Source: Panopea generosa
Taxonomy: Eukaryota > Mollusca > Bivalvia > Adapedonta > Hiatellidae
Assembly (NCBI GenBank): GCA_029582155.1
Contig: CM055902.1
Coordinates: forward strand, 14,892,086-14,956,085
DNA: 64,000 nucleotides
Direction of reading: 5' to 3'
Shown here: positions 51,701 through 61,559 of the stretch, piece after piece
How positions within the stretch are numbered: the stretch's first letter is position 1
How the letters are laid out: each line of letters begins with the position of its first letter
The notes under the pieces: generated by a model
Database searches by the model: none
Told to the model about the DNA's origin: nothing
The model's input: only the letters and a program-made list of their open reading frames with translations
Position numbers and translations under genes: made by a program

Positions 51701-52419
51701 GGAAAGGACCCTATGTCATTATTGAGTTGGGTCCAAATTTCACATATAAATTACGTCACTGTGAAACTAACAAGCAATCATGTTACACAAATGCATGCAA
51801 CTTGAAGAGATATACAGAAAGGGAACAGCCAATTAACCAAAATCTTAGAGAGATGGCACATGACCACATGACTCCACAGCCAAACAACAATCAAAGACGT
51901 TCAGCGCCAACTGACGGTGAGGGTGCTGATAATGAAAGACAGGTTACACAGACTCCCTCAACTTCTGCAAATAAGGATTTTCATTCCAAGGCAGATCTTG
52001 CTGCAAAAGCGCCAACTGACGGAGAGGGTGCTGTTAACGACAGACAGATTACACAGACTCCGTCAACTTCTGCAAATAAGGATTTTCATTCCAAGGCAAA
52101 TCTTGACGTACAACAGAATATTAACCAGCCAGCAGATCAGGTTAATCCTAACATTATGATTGATGTTCAGCCGTCAAACTCACCATCAAACAAAGAAGGT
52201 GACACTTTGCCAACACAGAATTGGTTTAAGGTCAAAATCCTTCTCCAGAAGAGACGTTCCAAAACAAAAGGACTCCAATATCTCGTGGTATGGGAAAATG
52301 GAGGTCGAAATTCATGGGTAAATAGCCGTAACATTACAAACGACTTAAAGGATGAGTTTCACCTACAACAAAAACGGCAGCAAAGGAAACGTTTCTTCAT
52401 TGATAAAAGTTTGAACTAA
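48772..52419 (+). CDS. pol: pol frame: protease, integrase, chromodomain-like (fossil)
   Basis: A 1,215-codon open frame. In order: a retropepsin-like segment with ALIDTGAS (about residue 133); a pol linker; an integrase zinc-binding segment with paired His and Cys residues (H...H...CDIC, about residues 665-715); the integrase catalytic region (YHMDILGPLP, later IVTDRGANF and a following ATCERTNS, about 740-845); a GPY/F-type module (KWKGPYVI, about 980); two near-identical short segments with PTDGEGA and TQTPSTSANKDFHSKA; and a terminal chromodomain-like stretch (FKVKILLQKRRSKTKGLQYL). Integrase inserts the element DNA, and chromodomains in this clade guide the target choice. The element is broken, and this frame is part of that. 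Confidence 0.75.
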   Translation: MPARDTSLLKGRHRGNFSEIKYNHKKQGAKSHFIQNDKTRSAKKNLSDKSHTKPFSNSISENPTTINIDCSSGGEKSASNSKLSKSNDDYLANKNVTSERSENIQHSASVNLATPLCKNTVLIAIGGRKTKALIDTGASISCAAMSFLNKTEIDTKNLKNSNIQTIIGVGNTRHSVLGPLDLAFKISRVNITHTFYILEELNHPLIIGIDFIEKHKVQLDFDRKLLSMANNSVVASINTTQSGLARVSKQITIKAGHMQTVQVKISRRENNETILLEPSPALATCSLIGAKCVVTIKKKCALFNIINPTDKNIVLSKNRVIAFISNIDTDVIKLEPTNNTNANTNTAEVNCTGSSNSQTNDKLDNSDVQFDLSTSNISEDEKQQLHALLMKNKDIFSTSMENIGMTDIYSHSIETKPDSKPVHLHFYRQPPHLKAETEKQVKEMLDAQIIQNYDFEIIYKDGKSMQADALSRMYCEEQDEYLTSKYETTADQSKVDRPVNQTTNTVALSLQATDHESPSVSTEIADQLLLNDEIEDNQNNEDNAATTTVYNMITIEFGTIPVVLSIDDQSDTKADKPEEYEIHTSTDDFVTLQREDEDFKDMYTYKASNTQEQPDDDKRARRVIREADQYILEDNILYRLYYPRSRCSYNTQREAQQLALPAAFRQDAVTAYHDSKAGRCHLGKQKTYDKLRMKYYWPTMYHDVVEYVSSCDICQRIKVDRHPHPPPLTPMPHMKPFQRYHMDILGPLPKTSEGYQYILLLVDSGSRWPEAFPLQTQEAREIASVLYNQVITRFGSCLSIVTDRGANFMSKLLAALCALFDIKKHSTSAYHAMTNATCERTNSSILQILRAYISENQKDWHSFLPSIMMGLRATPNESTQMSPYEILFGTTMTLPIDVQLIPKQSLGRDAKTFLDNLLQQLKVVHDIAAGNRKVAQEKMKERYDRKASIPQYKIGDKVLLKNHRTIVGHSFKLEDKWKGPYVIIELGPNFTYKLRHCETNKQSCYTNACNLKRYTEREQPINQNLREMAHDHMTPQPNNNQRRSAPTDGEGADNERQVTQTPSTSANKDFHSKADLAAKAPTDGEGAVNDRQITQTPSTSANKDFHSKANLDVQQNINQPADQVNPNIMIDVQPSNSPSNKEGDTLPTQNWFKVKILLQKRRSKTKGLQYLVVWENGGRNSWVNSRNITNDLKDEFHLQQKRQQRKRFFIDKSLN

Positions 52420-52711
52420 CTACTAACCCTGTCCTATTAATCATGTCTAACCCGTAATACTAATTGCACAAAGTAGGTAAACATTGTGGTTTAAAACAGA
52501 GAACTCATTTTCAATATCCTTGGGTTGTATGACGTGTTAAATTGATTTGTTTGATACTGGGTAAGATTCCAAAACCAACAAGTTTATCTTGTGTTTACTA
52601 AGTGCTATTTAGGTCTGATCAACCTATCCTCGGTTTCTTGCTTAGTGCCAATCGGGTCTCTTTATCATTTCAGGTGGGACCTCTGTTGGAATCACATTAT
52701 TAATCCTCACA

Positions 52712-55066
52712 ATGCTAAGTTTCGGGATGGTGCATGGTCAGGATATTGTCCAGAGACTGAATTATGGTACCATATTCAACCCGGAAGGTCAAATGATAAT
52801 GACAAATGAATACTGGCTACATACGTATGAAATTGATCTGCCAAAAAGATTATTGGTGCCATTTTTACAGGAATGCTACAACGGAACTTCAGTTATTTCA
52901 ACGACCAATATTCTCACCAGGCAAATTAATGCCATTCGTTCAGAAACATCGGCTAGGCTTAACAACACTATAAAAACAATAAGAAATTTAATCCCAGAGG
53001 GTATTCCCACAAAATCTAGAAGTAAAAGAGCGTTACTTAACTTTGTGGGACAGTTGTCCAAAACTCTTTTCAATACTGCAACAATGGATGATGTTAACAC
53101 GTTGGCTAAACACATTAATGAACTAACAAAGAATGCACTGCGGGAAAACCAAGCACTTTCACAACATCAAGATCAGCTAAGTTCCTATATTTCGCAGACT
53201 AATACCAGAATGACAAACTTAATTAAAGGTATCAAAACCAATGAAATAGAAATAGGTTTACTTCATCAACAGTTGCAACGTGGGATTAATAACATGGAAG
53301 AGCATTTCACTAGTCTCATGTCTTTGTTAGCTAAACAAATTGAAAATTCAAGTCACCTAAATCATGAGCTAGATGAAATGAAAAATGCTGTGGTTAGTCT
53401 AGCAAAAGGAAAGTTATCACCATTACTTATCTCACCAAACATTATAAGGTCTACTATTAATGACATACAAAGGATACTGAATAATAAATATCCAGGATTT
53501 TATCTAGATAATATAGTTCCTGAACATTTTTATGCTTCTGGACAGTTCTTGTTCACTCGCAATGGCAGTAATCTCTATGTTACACTGAAATTACCAATTT
53601 CTCACCAAAAACAGTCGTACCAGTTGTTTAATGTCATGTCTTTACCGGTACCTGTCAATGTAACTACTGGTCAAGCCACTCAATCGTTTGACCTACCAGA
53701 TTACTTTTTGATCACATATGACAAACAATATTATGCTTCTTTAACGGATAAACATATAAACAAATGTAGTGGAAAACCAATCATGCATTGTCCTTTTAAT
53801 GTAGCTTTGTCACCGGTTACCACGGAAACCTGTATTCTTGCCTTATTCCTAAATAACAAGAACACGGTACATGATTTGTGCAATTTCAGATTCACACGGT
53901 CTGGTGTTCAGTCTAACGTTATAGAAATAAACCCTACTTCTTTAATTATATACAATACTCCTTTATTGTCATTACAGTGTTCGCAACAGCCAAAAATTAT
54001 TCAAGGGTGTGAATTTTGCATTATAACTTTACCATGCCTGTGCTCTGTTTCAACATCGAATTATTATCTAGCACCAAGGTTAGCCGCGTGTAATAATAAT
54101 ACTAAAAACATTACAAAACTACATCTTTTCAATTTGATATTATTACAGAAATTCTTCAGTAACAAAGAATTTCAAAATCTGCATGCAGATACAATATTTG
54201 AAAATCCTATGAATATTACTCTACCAAAGTTCAAATTTTACCAACATGAAATGCAAGATATATTAGCAGATGATCAAAAATCAAACTTAAATTTGAATAA
54301 AATAGCAGATGCTGCAAAGAAAGATTCTGTTATCTATAAATCATTGACAGATCCACCACTTTCTGGACAAATCCAACTTGATTCAAATTGGATAGACACT
54401 AATACAATTATTACTTTTGTTTCCTTGGGTTCCACAGCTCTTTTAGGAATTATGGTTATTTGGCTATTTTGTAAAGTACGCACATTGACAACAGCCTTAT
54501 TTGTTTTACAACAAACCAAATTAATCAAAGCTAGCCGCGTTCCCTCTTTCATTTACAAATCAGTCACCCAGGGACCTGTGAAAGAATTTCATATAAATTT
54601 TGATATTGAATGGGATCATGCCATTTTTGCTATGAGTACCATTACCTTTTTGATGTTGGTATTTCTGTGTTTTCGCACTTTCAAAAAAAATACACACGCA
54701 AAAATTTGCTTAGAACTTTCCAACAGCCATAATTCAGTGATTATCCCAGTGACTGACTTGCCTCTTAGCCCTACCCATTACAACATCAAAGTTCCGACAT
54801 GTATATCTGATGTTAATGTAACTGGAACTTTACTATTTCCAAAACTCAAAATTACTTGGAACGAACTTAGTATTGTAAATTCAATAACAAATACAAATCA
54901 TGTAGTATCAAACACATTTCCTTTCAGCATTCTAAATGCTAGATCAGCCAATATTATAATGAAATCATCATTTTCGGTCTTTCTGCATCTGCAGCATCAC
55001 AACTTATTAATGCCATTATCAACAGATATGTCAGAGCATCCATATTTTAAGATGGGACAGCCTTAG
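52712..55066 (+). CDS. env: env-like fusion glycoprotein frame (fossil)
   Basis: A 784-codon frame. Near residue 107 is a basic cleavage-type site (SRSKR) followed by ALLNFVGQLSKTLFNTAT, which resembles the fusion peptide region of baculovirus F and errantivirus Env proteins. Next come a helical coiled-coil-like segment, many N-glycosylation sequons, a cysteine-rich stretch (CEFCIITLPCLC) and a strong membrane segment near residue 570 (ITFVSLGSTALLGIMVIWLF). A second hydrophobic segment (FAMSTITFLMLVFLCF) follows near 645, with a long tail after it that is unusual for F-type Env. Errantiviruses express env from a spliced RNA, and a CAG acceptor-like site and a hydrophobic leader-like stretch lie just upstream of the first Met. 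Confidence 0.7.
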   Translation: MLSFGMVHGQDIVQRLNYGTIFNPEGQMIMTNEYWLHTYEIDLPKRLLVPFLQECYNGTSVISTTNILTRQINAIRSETSARLNNTIKTIRNLIPEGIPTKSRSKRALLNFVGQLSKTLFNTATMDDVNTLAKHINELTKNALRENQALSQHQDQLSSYISQTNTRMTNLIKGIKTNEIEIGLLHQQLQRGINNMEEHFTSLMSLLAKQIENSSHLNHELDEMKNAVVSLAKGKLSPLLISPNIIRSTINDIQRILNNKYPGFYLDNIVPEHFYASGQFLFTRNGSNLYVTLKLPISHQKQSYQLFNVMSLPVPVNVTTGQATQSFDLPDYFLITYDKQYYASLTDKHINKCSGKPIMHCPFNVALSPVTTETCILALFLNNKNTVHDLCNFRFTRSGVQSNVIEINPTSLIIYNTPLLSLQCSQQPKIIQGCEFCIITLPCLCSVSTSNYYLAPRLAACNNNTKNITKLHLFNLILLQKFFSNKEFQNLHADTIFENPMNITLPKFKFYQHEMQDILADDQKSNLNLNKIADAAKKDSVIYKSLTDPPLSGQIQLDSNWIDTNTIITFVSLGSTALLGIMVIWLFCKVRTLTTALFVLQQTKLIKASRVPSFIYKSVTQGPVKEFHINFDIEWDHAIFAMSTITFLMLVFLCFRTFKKNTHAKICLELSNSHNSVIIPVTDLPLSPTHYNIKVPTCISDVNVTGTLLFPKLKITWNELSIVNSITNTNHVVSNTFPFSILNARSANIIMKSSFSVFLHLQHHNLLMPLSTDMSEHPYFKMGQP

Positions 55067-55727
55067 CAGTTGAAAACCCTAGCCGATTTGTTTATAGAAA
55101 TTGTATGATTCATGTTTATAATTATATGTATTATTTGTATGTAGGGCAGTACTGTAAAAAAATGTACACTTCCAATTGTAATACTACTGAAGCCCAAAAC
55201 TGTTTATGTATTTAAAATACACAGAACTTGATTCATTCCAGCAGATTAAGTATATAACACATGCTGCTTTCGACTCAAAATTGTATTAACATAATATACT
55301 TGAGTTCAGCAAATATACATTTATATGGTTCATTTAGAATAATATACAAAACAATTTAGATGAATATATTTCAAGTTCTGTGTATAGTTGTATCATATAT
55401 TCAATGTAACATGTTTTGCTTATTAGTAAAACCATTTTTGTCTTTTGTATACAGTCAAAACTGTCCTAAGCAGCCAGTCAATGAAAATAGCAAATGTGAC
55501 CTTTTAAGACAGGTGGCTGCTTAATAGAGGTGACCGCTTACACAGGTTTTACTGTATTTCAAATGCATAGTATGTTTGTCACATTTTAGGCCATTTTGGG
55601 GTAATACTTTTTCACACCTTTTCTAGGTCATTTGGTGGAATACTTTTATTTTGTGAACATAATACTTCTATTTTGTGAACTAAAGTACCTTTTTAAACTT
55701 TGGGGACCAAAGTATTTTAGCAGAAAG
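55067..55727. other. Non-coding stretch between env and 3' LTR
   Basis: Contains the MITE and, at about 55583-55614, a short extra copy of the early LTR sequence (CATTTTAGGCCATTTTGGGG). No other gene is seen. Confidence 0.6.
55452..55554. mobile_element. 103-bp MITE between env and 3' LTR
   Basis: Ends CAGTCAAAACTGTC... and ...ACAGGTTTTACTG form imperfect inverted repeats, flanked by TA on both sides. A tiny Tc1/mariner-type MITE fits. The interior has AAGCAGCC and GGCTGCTT, so the whole can fold as a hairpin. Confidence 0.6.
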
Positions 55728-57904
55728 TGTTATTATAGAGTACATTTTAGGCCATTTTGGGGTAATACTTTTTCTTCAAATTTCTTCAATTTTTCTAAAT
55801 AAAACCTTGATAAATTTATATTTTTGCTTAAATTAAACAAAGAAATATGAAAGTTAATAAAATAAAATAAATATTTAAGTTTTAACATTTTTTATATATA
55901 TTAGTAAGATATTATCTTCTCAGACTTTGAAATGTCTAAGTGATTCCTGTGACAACTAGCTTAATTGATTGTTAAGCATTGAATCTACTTAGTGACAAGT
56001 CATAAAGGGATACTTATCATCCTATCTTTTTAAGCTGGTTAAAGGTTCGCAAGTTTCTTTATTCACTAAATTTTTGGAAAAACACACTCTGGCTAAGTCT
56101 GCGTAAAACCCATGCGCACCAAGTTTGTTAAACCCCTAAAATATTCTTATTCCGGGGCCACCTGGTTTTCTCGATTTTGATTGGTTAATACATCACGCCG
56201 AGGATAGAGTACAAAACTCCAAAGTTTCCCTTGTACGACAGTTTGTTTTTAACATCTGTCTGTGCAAGGAGTAAATAAAGTTTAAGATATATAAATATAA
56301 ACTTGGAGTTCATTATATGTCATCTCTATCCTCAGGTAAGTGATATTTTTACTCACTATATATATTTGGTTTCTTTGGAAATTGATCTTGTATTTTATCA
56401 TGTATTTCTGTATTTCATTTTCTTCATATTTTTATGTAAAGTTTTCATAACCAGACTATTGAGATATAATTAACATCATTTAAACTTAACTTTTCGATTA
56501 CCAGCGAGTCGGGGAAAATTCTTTACTTTGACTCGAATTGGTGCTCCTTTAAAATAGAATTTCTTCATTTGTCTATAGTTATTTCCCCTGAATTACTCTT
56601 CAGTTAAAGAAGTCTCGCGGCAGAGGGAAACTATTATCCTAAGAATACAATTGAAAACTAATCCTTTTTGGACTCAAAATTCATGAGCTTCATGCACCAA
56701 AATATAAGACAACGAATCATGTAAGTTGTGGGAATAACTGGATCTTAGAAATAATTTATCAGTTTTAAAATTCATTGTTTTTAAAAATATCCGAATATTG
56801 TATACTATCCGAATTACAGCGGATATGAAAACTATTTAAATAAAATCTGTTTGATTCTAAAGTCTTAAACAAGTAGGAATCTTTTATAGTTTGTATTTTG
56901 GAAACTGATTGATATCATGTTTGATATATGGAGTGTATGGTGATGAATGTATGTGTGATTTAACTGAATGATTTATTGGTACAAGAACCTATATATTAAA
57001 TGGGCACATTTATGTATATTTTAAATAACCCAAGACAACATCTGAAATATGTTATAGTTACATGTAGATTAAACTATTAATAATGACCGGTCAACATTGT
57101 TCGTTACTACGAACATGCTATATACACCTATTCGGCTTATTATAGATTGTTGTAAAGCCGTTACTATTTACACTATTTTTGGAATATTTGATGTTCCGCT
57201 TGTTGCATTTTATAGTTTAAAATTATGGATCGACCGACTACCGATTGACGGTCACTAGCAATACAAACAGTTCTATTGTCTGATTTTACATTTTTTTCAA
57301 CAGTAGATATATGTGTTAAGAACGTAAGAAGTAAGAAGTAAAATGCTGAGTTAATCTATTACTCTGTCATTAGTATATTCCTATGCTTATATATTCTCAT
57401 TGATATCATCTATGACCTGTGTGTGGAGAGTGAATCTAGAATGTTTGTTTTTATTACTGGTATAACTTTTGATTTTGATAGGCCGTAAAACCTCAATGTT
57501 TATTATCAGATATAATGACTGCTGATTCTATTTATTCGATGTCTGATTTAATTTGTATGTTTATTGATGATTGTTTTGTAGGCTGAACATGTCTGGACCT
57601 TGAATTATTTGTTTAGATATTTTAAAATAATAAATTGCCTTTGGTTCAATTGATATGAGTACATACTCTTGTTTGGATTTAAAAAAAAAAAAAAAAAAAA
57701 GTATGAATGAGAAAAATACATGTTCAACATTATGTATTTTTAGTATGAGTCTGTTTTTAACATCTGTCTGTGCAAGGAGTAAATAAAGTTTAAGATATAT
57801 AAATATAAACTTGGAGTTCATTATATGTCATCTCTATCCTCAGGTCCAACAAAGAGGAGAGCCCCCCCCCCCCCCCCCCCCCCATTTTTATACCCCGTAA
57901 TAAC
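55728..57904 (+). repeat. 3' LTR
   Basis: Near-identical to the 5' LTR, with slightly different lengths of the A and C runs (C run 57862-57883). It is preceded by a purine-rich GCAGAAAG that may be the end of the polypurine tract. Confidence 0.85.
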
Positions 57905-58075
57905 ATCCTCCGCCACAATCAGACATGAAAAACAATAAGGCTTAGCATTGGTTTTATCCATATCAGGAAAATACACCGAACTTGTGGAACGAAGGTTCAA
58001 TCTTGGTCGTTGTATCCTATACGCTCCACTCACTCGAACATTAATTTGTAAAAAAGTCTCTATACAATTTATAAC
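57905..58075 (-). other. Possible coding remnant, family unknown
   Basis: Minus-strand open frame with INVRVSGAYRIQRPRLNL, then RSTSSVYFPDMDKTNAKPYC and FSCLIVAED, running up to the LTR edge. Composition is protein-like. No start, splice sites or family could be assigned. It could be a host exon cut by the retroelement or part of another mobile element. Confidence 0.25.
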
Positions 58076-58414
58076 CTAAACATGTTATTAAAAAACAACC
58101 TAAGAGACACAATTTAATAAATTGATATCTCCTGAGTAACAGTCAATAGTTTTATTACGTTGAGAGAATAAGCCATGATTTTAATATGCATGCCGTGTAT
58201 CAGTTAAGTAACCCATGCATGGATATCGTAATGACAGCGGATTGTATGGTCCAACAGATATTACGTAGCAGCTAATTGATATTCAGTTATTGGGTATTTA
58301 TTTTACGCCATTTTAGCTAGTTCTAATTTTATGCTTTTGTTTCTCTTATTATTTCGCACCGCGCACGGTTTGCTCCAGAATTTCCGCCCGGCAGCAGTCT
58401 CAGTGATTATTGGT

Positions 58415-58575
58415 TATTGAGACATTGCGTCTCATTATCATTCGTCTCTCACCGCTGAAAAAGTAATTAGTTTCTTGTAGCAAGATGCGTGAGCTCGTGT
58501 ACTGGTAAACCTTATGGGATCCGTTGAAAATAGTGGTAAGGTTAACTCATTGTCTGTTAGCCCTCGATGGCATAA
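58415..58575 (+). mobile_element. SINE fragment with conserved core (copy B)
   Basis: Has TTGCGTCTCATTATCATTCG, then TCTCTCACCGCTGA, and ends with CTGTTAGCCCTCGATGGCAT, the same tail motif as copy A at 36966. Confidence 0.55.
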
Positions 58576-58696
58576 ATTAACGACCAGTCTTATACGACTG
58601 TGGCATTTTCGTTAATGTAAAGTGTGCTATTAGGTAAATATGTCGAATGTAACAAACAAATGTATACGTTAACAATACACTTTGAAACAACTTTGT

Positions 58697-58825
58697 GTGG
58701 AGCGCGTGACCAAGTGGTAAAACATCGGTCCTATGATCGGATGGTATTGGGTTCGATCCTCAGATGTGGCTATGTGTGGTGTCCTTAAACAAAAATATGC
58801 CTAATACTCGTTCTACCCATGAAGA
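58697..58825 (+). mobile_element. tRNA-derived SINE
   Basis: A tRNA-like head (GCGTGACCAAGTGGTAAAAC as A box region, GGGTTCGATCC as B box) is followed by GTGTCCTTAAACAAAAATA and TTCTACCCATGAAG. The body resembles the GTGTCCTTGAGCAAGACAC type found in SINEs of many marine invertebrates. The match is from memory. Confidence 0.6.
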
Positions 58826-59744
58826 TTTGTCTCTATGCGTTCCATTGATTTGTAATAACTTGTTTCACAATTGTAGTAAAATAAAACAGTTTAAACTAGA
58901 TAACCGATTCATCATCAACTTCTTAATATTGTCAGTTAACTTAATTTATGATTATGATATGTACGCATTGCTATTGCACGGGAATTCTAGAATTTAAGAA
59001 AAAAACTACTTTCGCCAGCTTATCAAAAGAACGTGATGTCTGTCGATTCGGAAATACCATGTCCATTCGCGGTACCACTGAAGTTAGAAATCCAACTAAT
59101 ATGTCTTGTAGAGACGCAATAGAAATAGATATTGATTAATTTATTTCCATTAGAAAATAAAAAAAACACCTTACAAAATATCCCACGTACGCTTTATGAC
59201 AACAAACGATAGCCCAGGTTGATAGACAATGTACCAACTAATCATTGGAATTATCCACACTTGGTCAAGCAGAATTTTCAATGCATAGGATAATGGCATT
59301 AGAATGTTCTAAGATATATGAAAATGATAAAGATAATACGTGTAGAAGATCTTTATATTTCCCTCCCAGATTTGATTTAGTTATATACAAGATATTAAAT
59401 AGTAGCTATGTGTAATTCTAAATGACATGCTATTGTGGTATTTTTATTTTTCAGGTGGTTTGTTTGTGTGTGTACTTTACTTTATGAATGCATTATGAAA
59501 ACAAAGATAGGACTTAAATACAGAATAAAATATGTGGGAATAAATATGATGGAAATACACCATATGTATAATCATTTGTTATCTCAGATTGTCAGTATTT
59601 TATTGAATAAGGTTTAATACCATTTTTAACAAATTTCAAGTTATAAATGGCATATTTAGTTTTGATATTGGGAAAAGACCACGGAATGAATCCGAGAACC
59701 ACTGTGTTTCTGCAGCTAACTAGCAAATTTTCTCACATAAATAT
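58826..59744. other. Intron sequence, nothing recognised
   Basis: AT-rich. Frames of 60-77 codons at 58764, 58948 and 59435 show no domain, conserved start context or splice logic. Confidence 0.5.
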
Positions 59745-59815
59745 TTTAAAGCGAGCGGGACTCGAGTCTACGACATTTGCTGTGAGAGGTAGGTAATCGT
59801 GACACGGCTCCTTAC
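59745..59815 (-). other. tRNA-like SINE head remnant
   Basis: Minus strand GGAGCCGTGTCACGATTACC ... GTAGACTCGAGTCCCGCTC has A- and B-box-like segments at about the right spacing. Confidence 0.4.
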
Positions 59816-61492
59816 ACAAAAAACGATTCCCACTCAAATTGTAAGTAAATCGATCTCTTGAATGCCATAAAAAGTCAATGCGATGCAATGGAAAATAATA
59901 TTAGCATAATTGTATGTTTTGATTGGTAAAATAAATTATTTAGTCATTTGGCAGGGTTGTCATCGGATGCCCATATACTGTCCTGCTGTCTAGTTGACAC
60001 TACGGGACATATGTAAGAACGTACCGAAAGCAAGGTATTTTGACAAACAATTGCATTTTATGTCTTCTTTTCTTCAAATATATGAAAAGCTTGTTTAAAG
60101 TACGAATTATAAATGACAATAAAAAATGTCTGTTTTTCAGAGTAATTATTCTTTAGTTTAGATAAGGCATTAAAAGATATATATTACAGATAAGAAAATC
60201 CTTTTTTATAAGGTAACATGAATTTAATCTAATGAAAATAAAGTCCTTATTCACTTCCGTTCTAGCATACTTTTAAAAACCGGATCGACATATCATAAAA
60301 GTCAAGAATGCTTGTTTGTATGTGATACAACAACGGTCTGTAGACACATTTTTGTGTAGATTTTATGTAATATTTTCTTAAAACAATCTATGGGAAATTA
60401 ACTAGTGACCAACAACCTGTGTGTTCGATTGAAATGCGTCACGTTTTATTCCACGATTATCTTTTTACACATAAATTTTACTCAAAGCAAGATGTCTTGC
60501 ACATTTAAATATTTTATTGGTATACTTTCAATGCAAATGTTATAAAGAGTGAGTCCCTTCAACATTTTCCTCAGGCCTCTCGCTTCATGAATCGTAGATT
60601 TGAAACAAAAATAAAGTATTTAAATGATTATAATTTTCAGACATCATACAAATAAATTATTAAACCAATCATCTACGTACAGTGTAATGTTTCAAACCCT
60701 TATAGTGTTGGACTAACTATTAATCAATGCTATTTTGATGAAACCAGCTATTCAGACAGAGTTTCTGAAAAACATATGTTTGAGAAATGTTTCAAACTCA
60801 AACCAAAACTATATGCAATGGACAATGCTCAATTCCAGCACAGACATACACGTTTATGTTTGAAAACCGTTTCAAGTCTAAATCTTTGCAAAAGCTAAAA
60901 GCTTATGTGCTTGAAACAAAGCCAGTTCCAGCACAAAAAACTAAACGTTTGTTTAAACTTTAGCTATAACTCAAGCCTTCCAAACGCCTATAGCCAGAAA
61001 TAATCTTTGTAGCAACGTACCCTCCTCTCAACGCAATTAAGCTCTTCCTAAGTTTCAAGTACAGTCTGACGCTGAAAACCTCAAGTAAACTTCTAGTACC
61101 TTGAAAGTGGCAATCGAAATATGGTATTGGTTTAATATGAAGGAATACATCGTTCTGCATCTACCTAACATTCTGACGTTATATACAGTAAACATATACT
61201 TATAAATGGTGCTTAACTCATTAAATCATTAAGTTCATTAGTCATTTCTATTATATCATCATTCATCTTCTTATGATTAATTATTTTTCAAAACATATAA
61301 AACATAACTTCTATATACAGACATCTATGTTATAAAACAACGACATTATTTTGACAAACAGCCTGAAGTTTATTTTTTAGTTGTATTAACTGTGTTGCCT
61401 CTTGCAATTGTAAATAAAAGTTTACAATCGATAAGATATCCAATTAACTTGTTTTTAAAATTAAAATAACTATTACGTAATTAATGATATAC
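59816..61492. other. Intron sequence, nothing recognised
   Basis: No EGF-like or other exon was found on either strand. Around 60760-60950 short TTTGAAAC/GTTTCAAA words recur in both orientations without forming a clear element. Confidence 0.5.
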
Positions 61493-61559
61493 CTGATATT
61501 AATGCGGGCGTCATTCCGAAAAGAAAAACTAACACACACATGTTGTAAGCCATCTGTCC
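61493..61559 (-). CDS. First coding exon: signal peptide
   Basis: On the minus strand a TTTCAG acceptor is followed by six untranslated bases and an ATG. The 20 codons then read MAYNMCVLVFLFGMTPALIS, and one extra base (G) precedes a GTATAT donor. The peptide is a typical secretory signal: short start, a hydrophobic core (CVLVFLFGM) and small residues near the end. The exon ends in phase 1, exactly the phase of every EGF exon downstream. The acceptor just before the ATG implies a separate 5' untranslated exon further up. Whether this exon belongs to the EGF array gene is inferred from strand, phase and the lack of a competing gene. Confidence 0.7.

Larger units (their letters stand above)
46305..57904 (+). 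mobile_element. Envelope-bearing Ty3/Gypsy-type LTR element (endogenous-retrovirus-like), broken
   Basis: An 11.6-kb element with two long direct LTRs (46305-48500 and 55728-57904), a gag-type zinc-knuckle part, a pol frame with protease, integrase and chromodomain-like segment, and an env frame with a furin-type site and membrane segments. The integrase-chromodomain order places it in Ty3/Gypsy; the env resembles F-type fusion proteins of insect errantiviruses. The two LTRs differ at only about a dozen positions plus one small length difference in nearly 2.2 kb, so insertion is recent in evolutionary terms. It is broken, with about two breaks, and does not show a full coding set. No matching target duplication was found at the outer ends. 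It sits in the large first intron of the EGF gene, on the opposite strand. Confidence 0.85.
1868..61559 (-). other. Host gene: secreted protein with tandem EGF-like repeats (gene model, 3' end outside window)
   Basis: Seen: a signal-peptide exon at 61493-61559 ending in phase 1, followed on the same strand by fifteen EGF-type exons, all beginning and ending in phase 1 with GT donors and AG acceptors. Any number of these exons can be joined or skipped without changing frame. Twelve of the array exons are intact and near-identical; one more is split by a probable solo LTR, one older EGF exon by a DNA transposon, and one older exon is intact. Known: EGF modules on symmetric 1-1 exons are typical of extracellular proteins such as Notch, fibrillin and fibropellin. 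Inferred: the product is secreted or on the cell surface and is made mostly of repeated calcium-binding EGF modules. No transmembrane or other domain is visible because the 3' end lies beyond position 1. The family member cannot be named. Linking the signal exon to the array across a 15.7 kb intron is inference from strand and phase. Confidence 0.6.
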
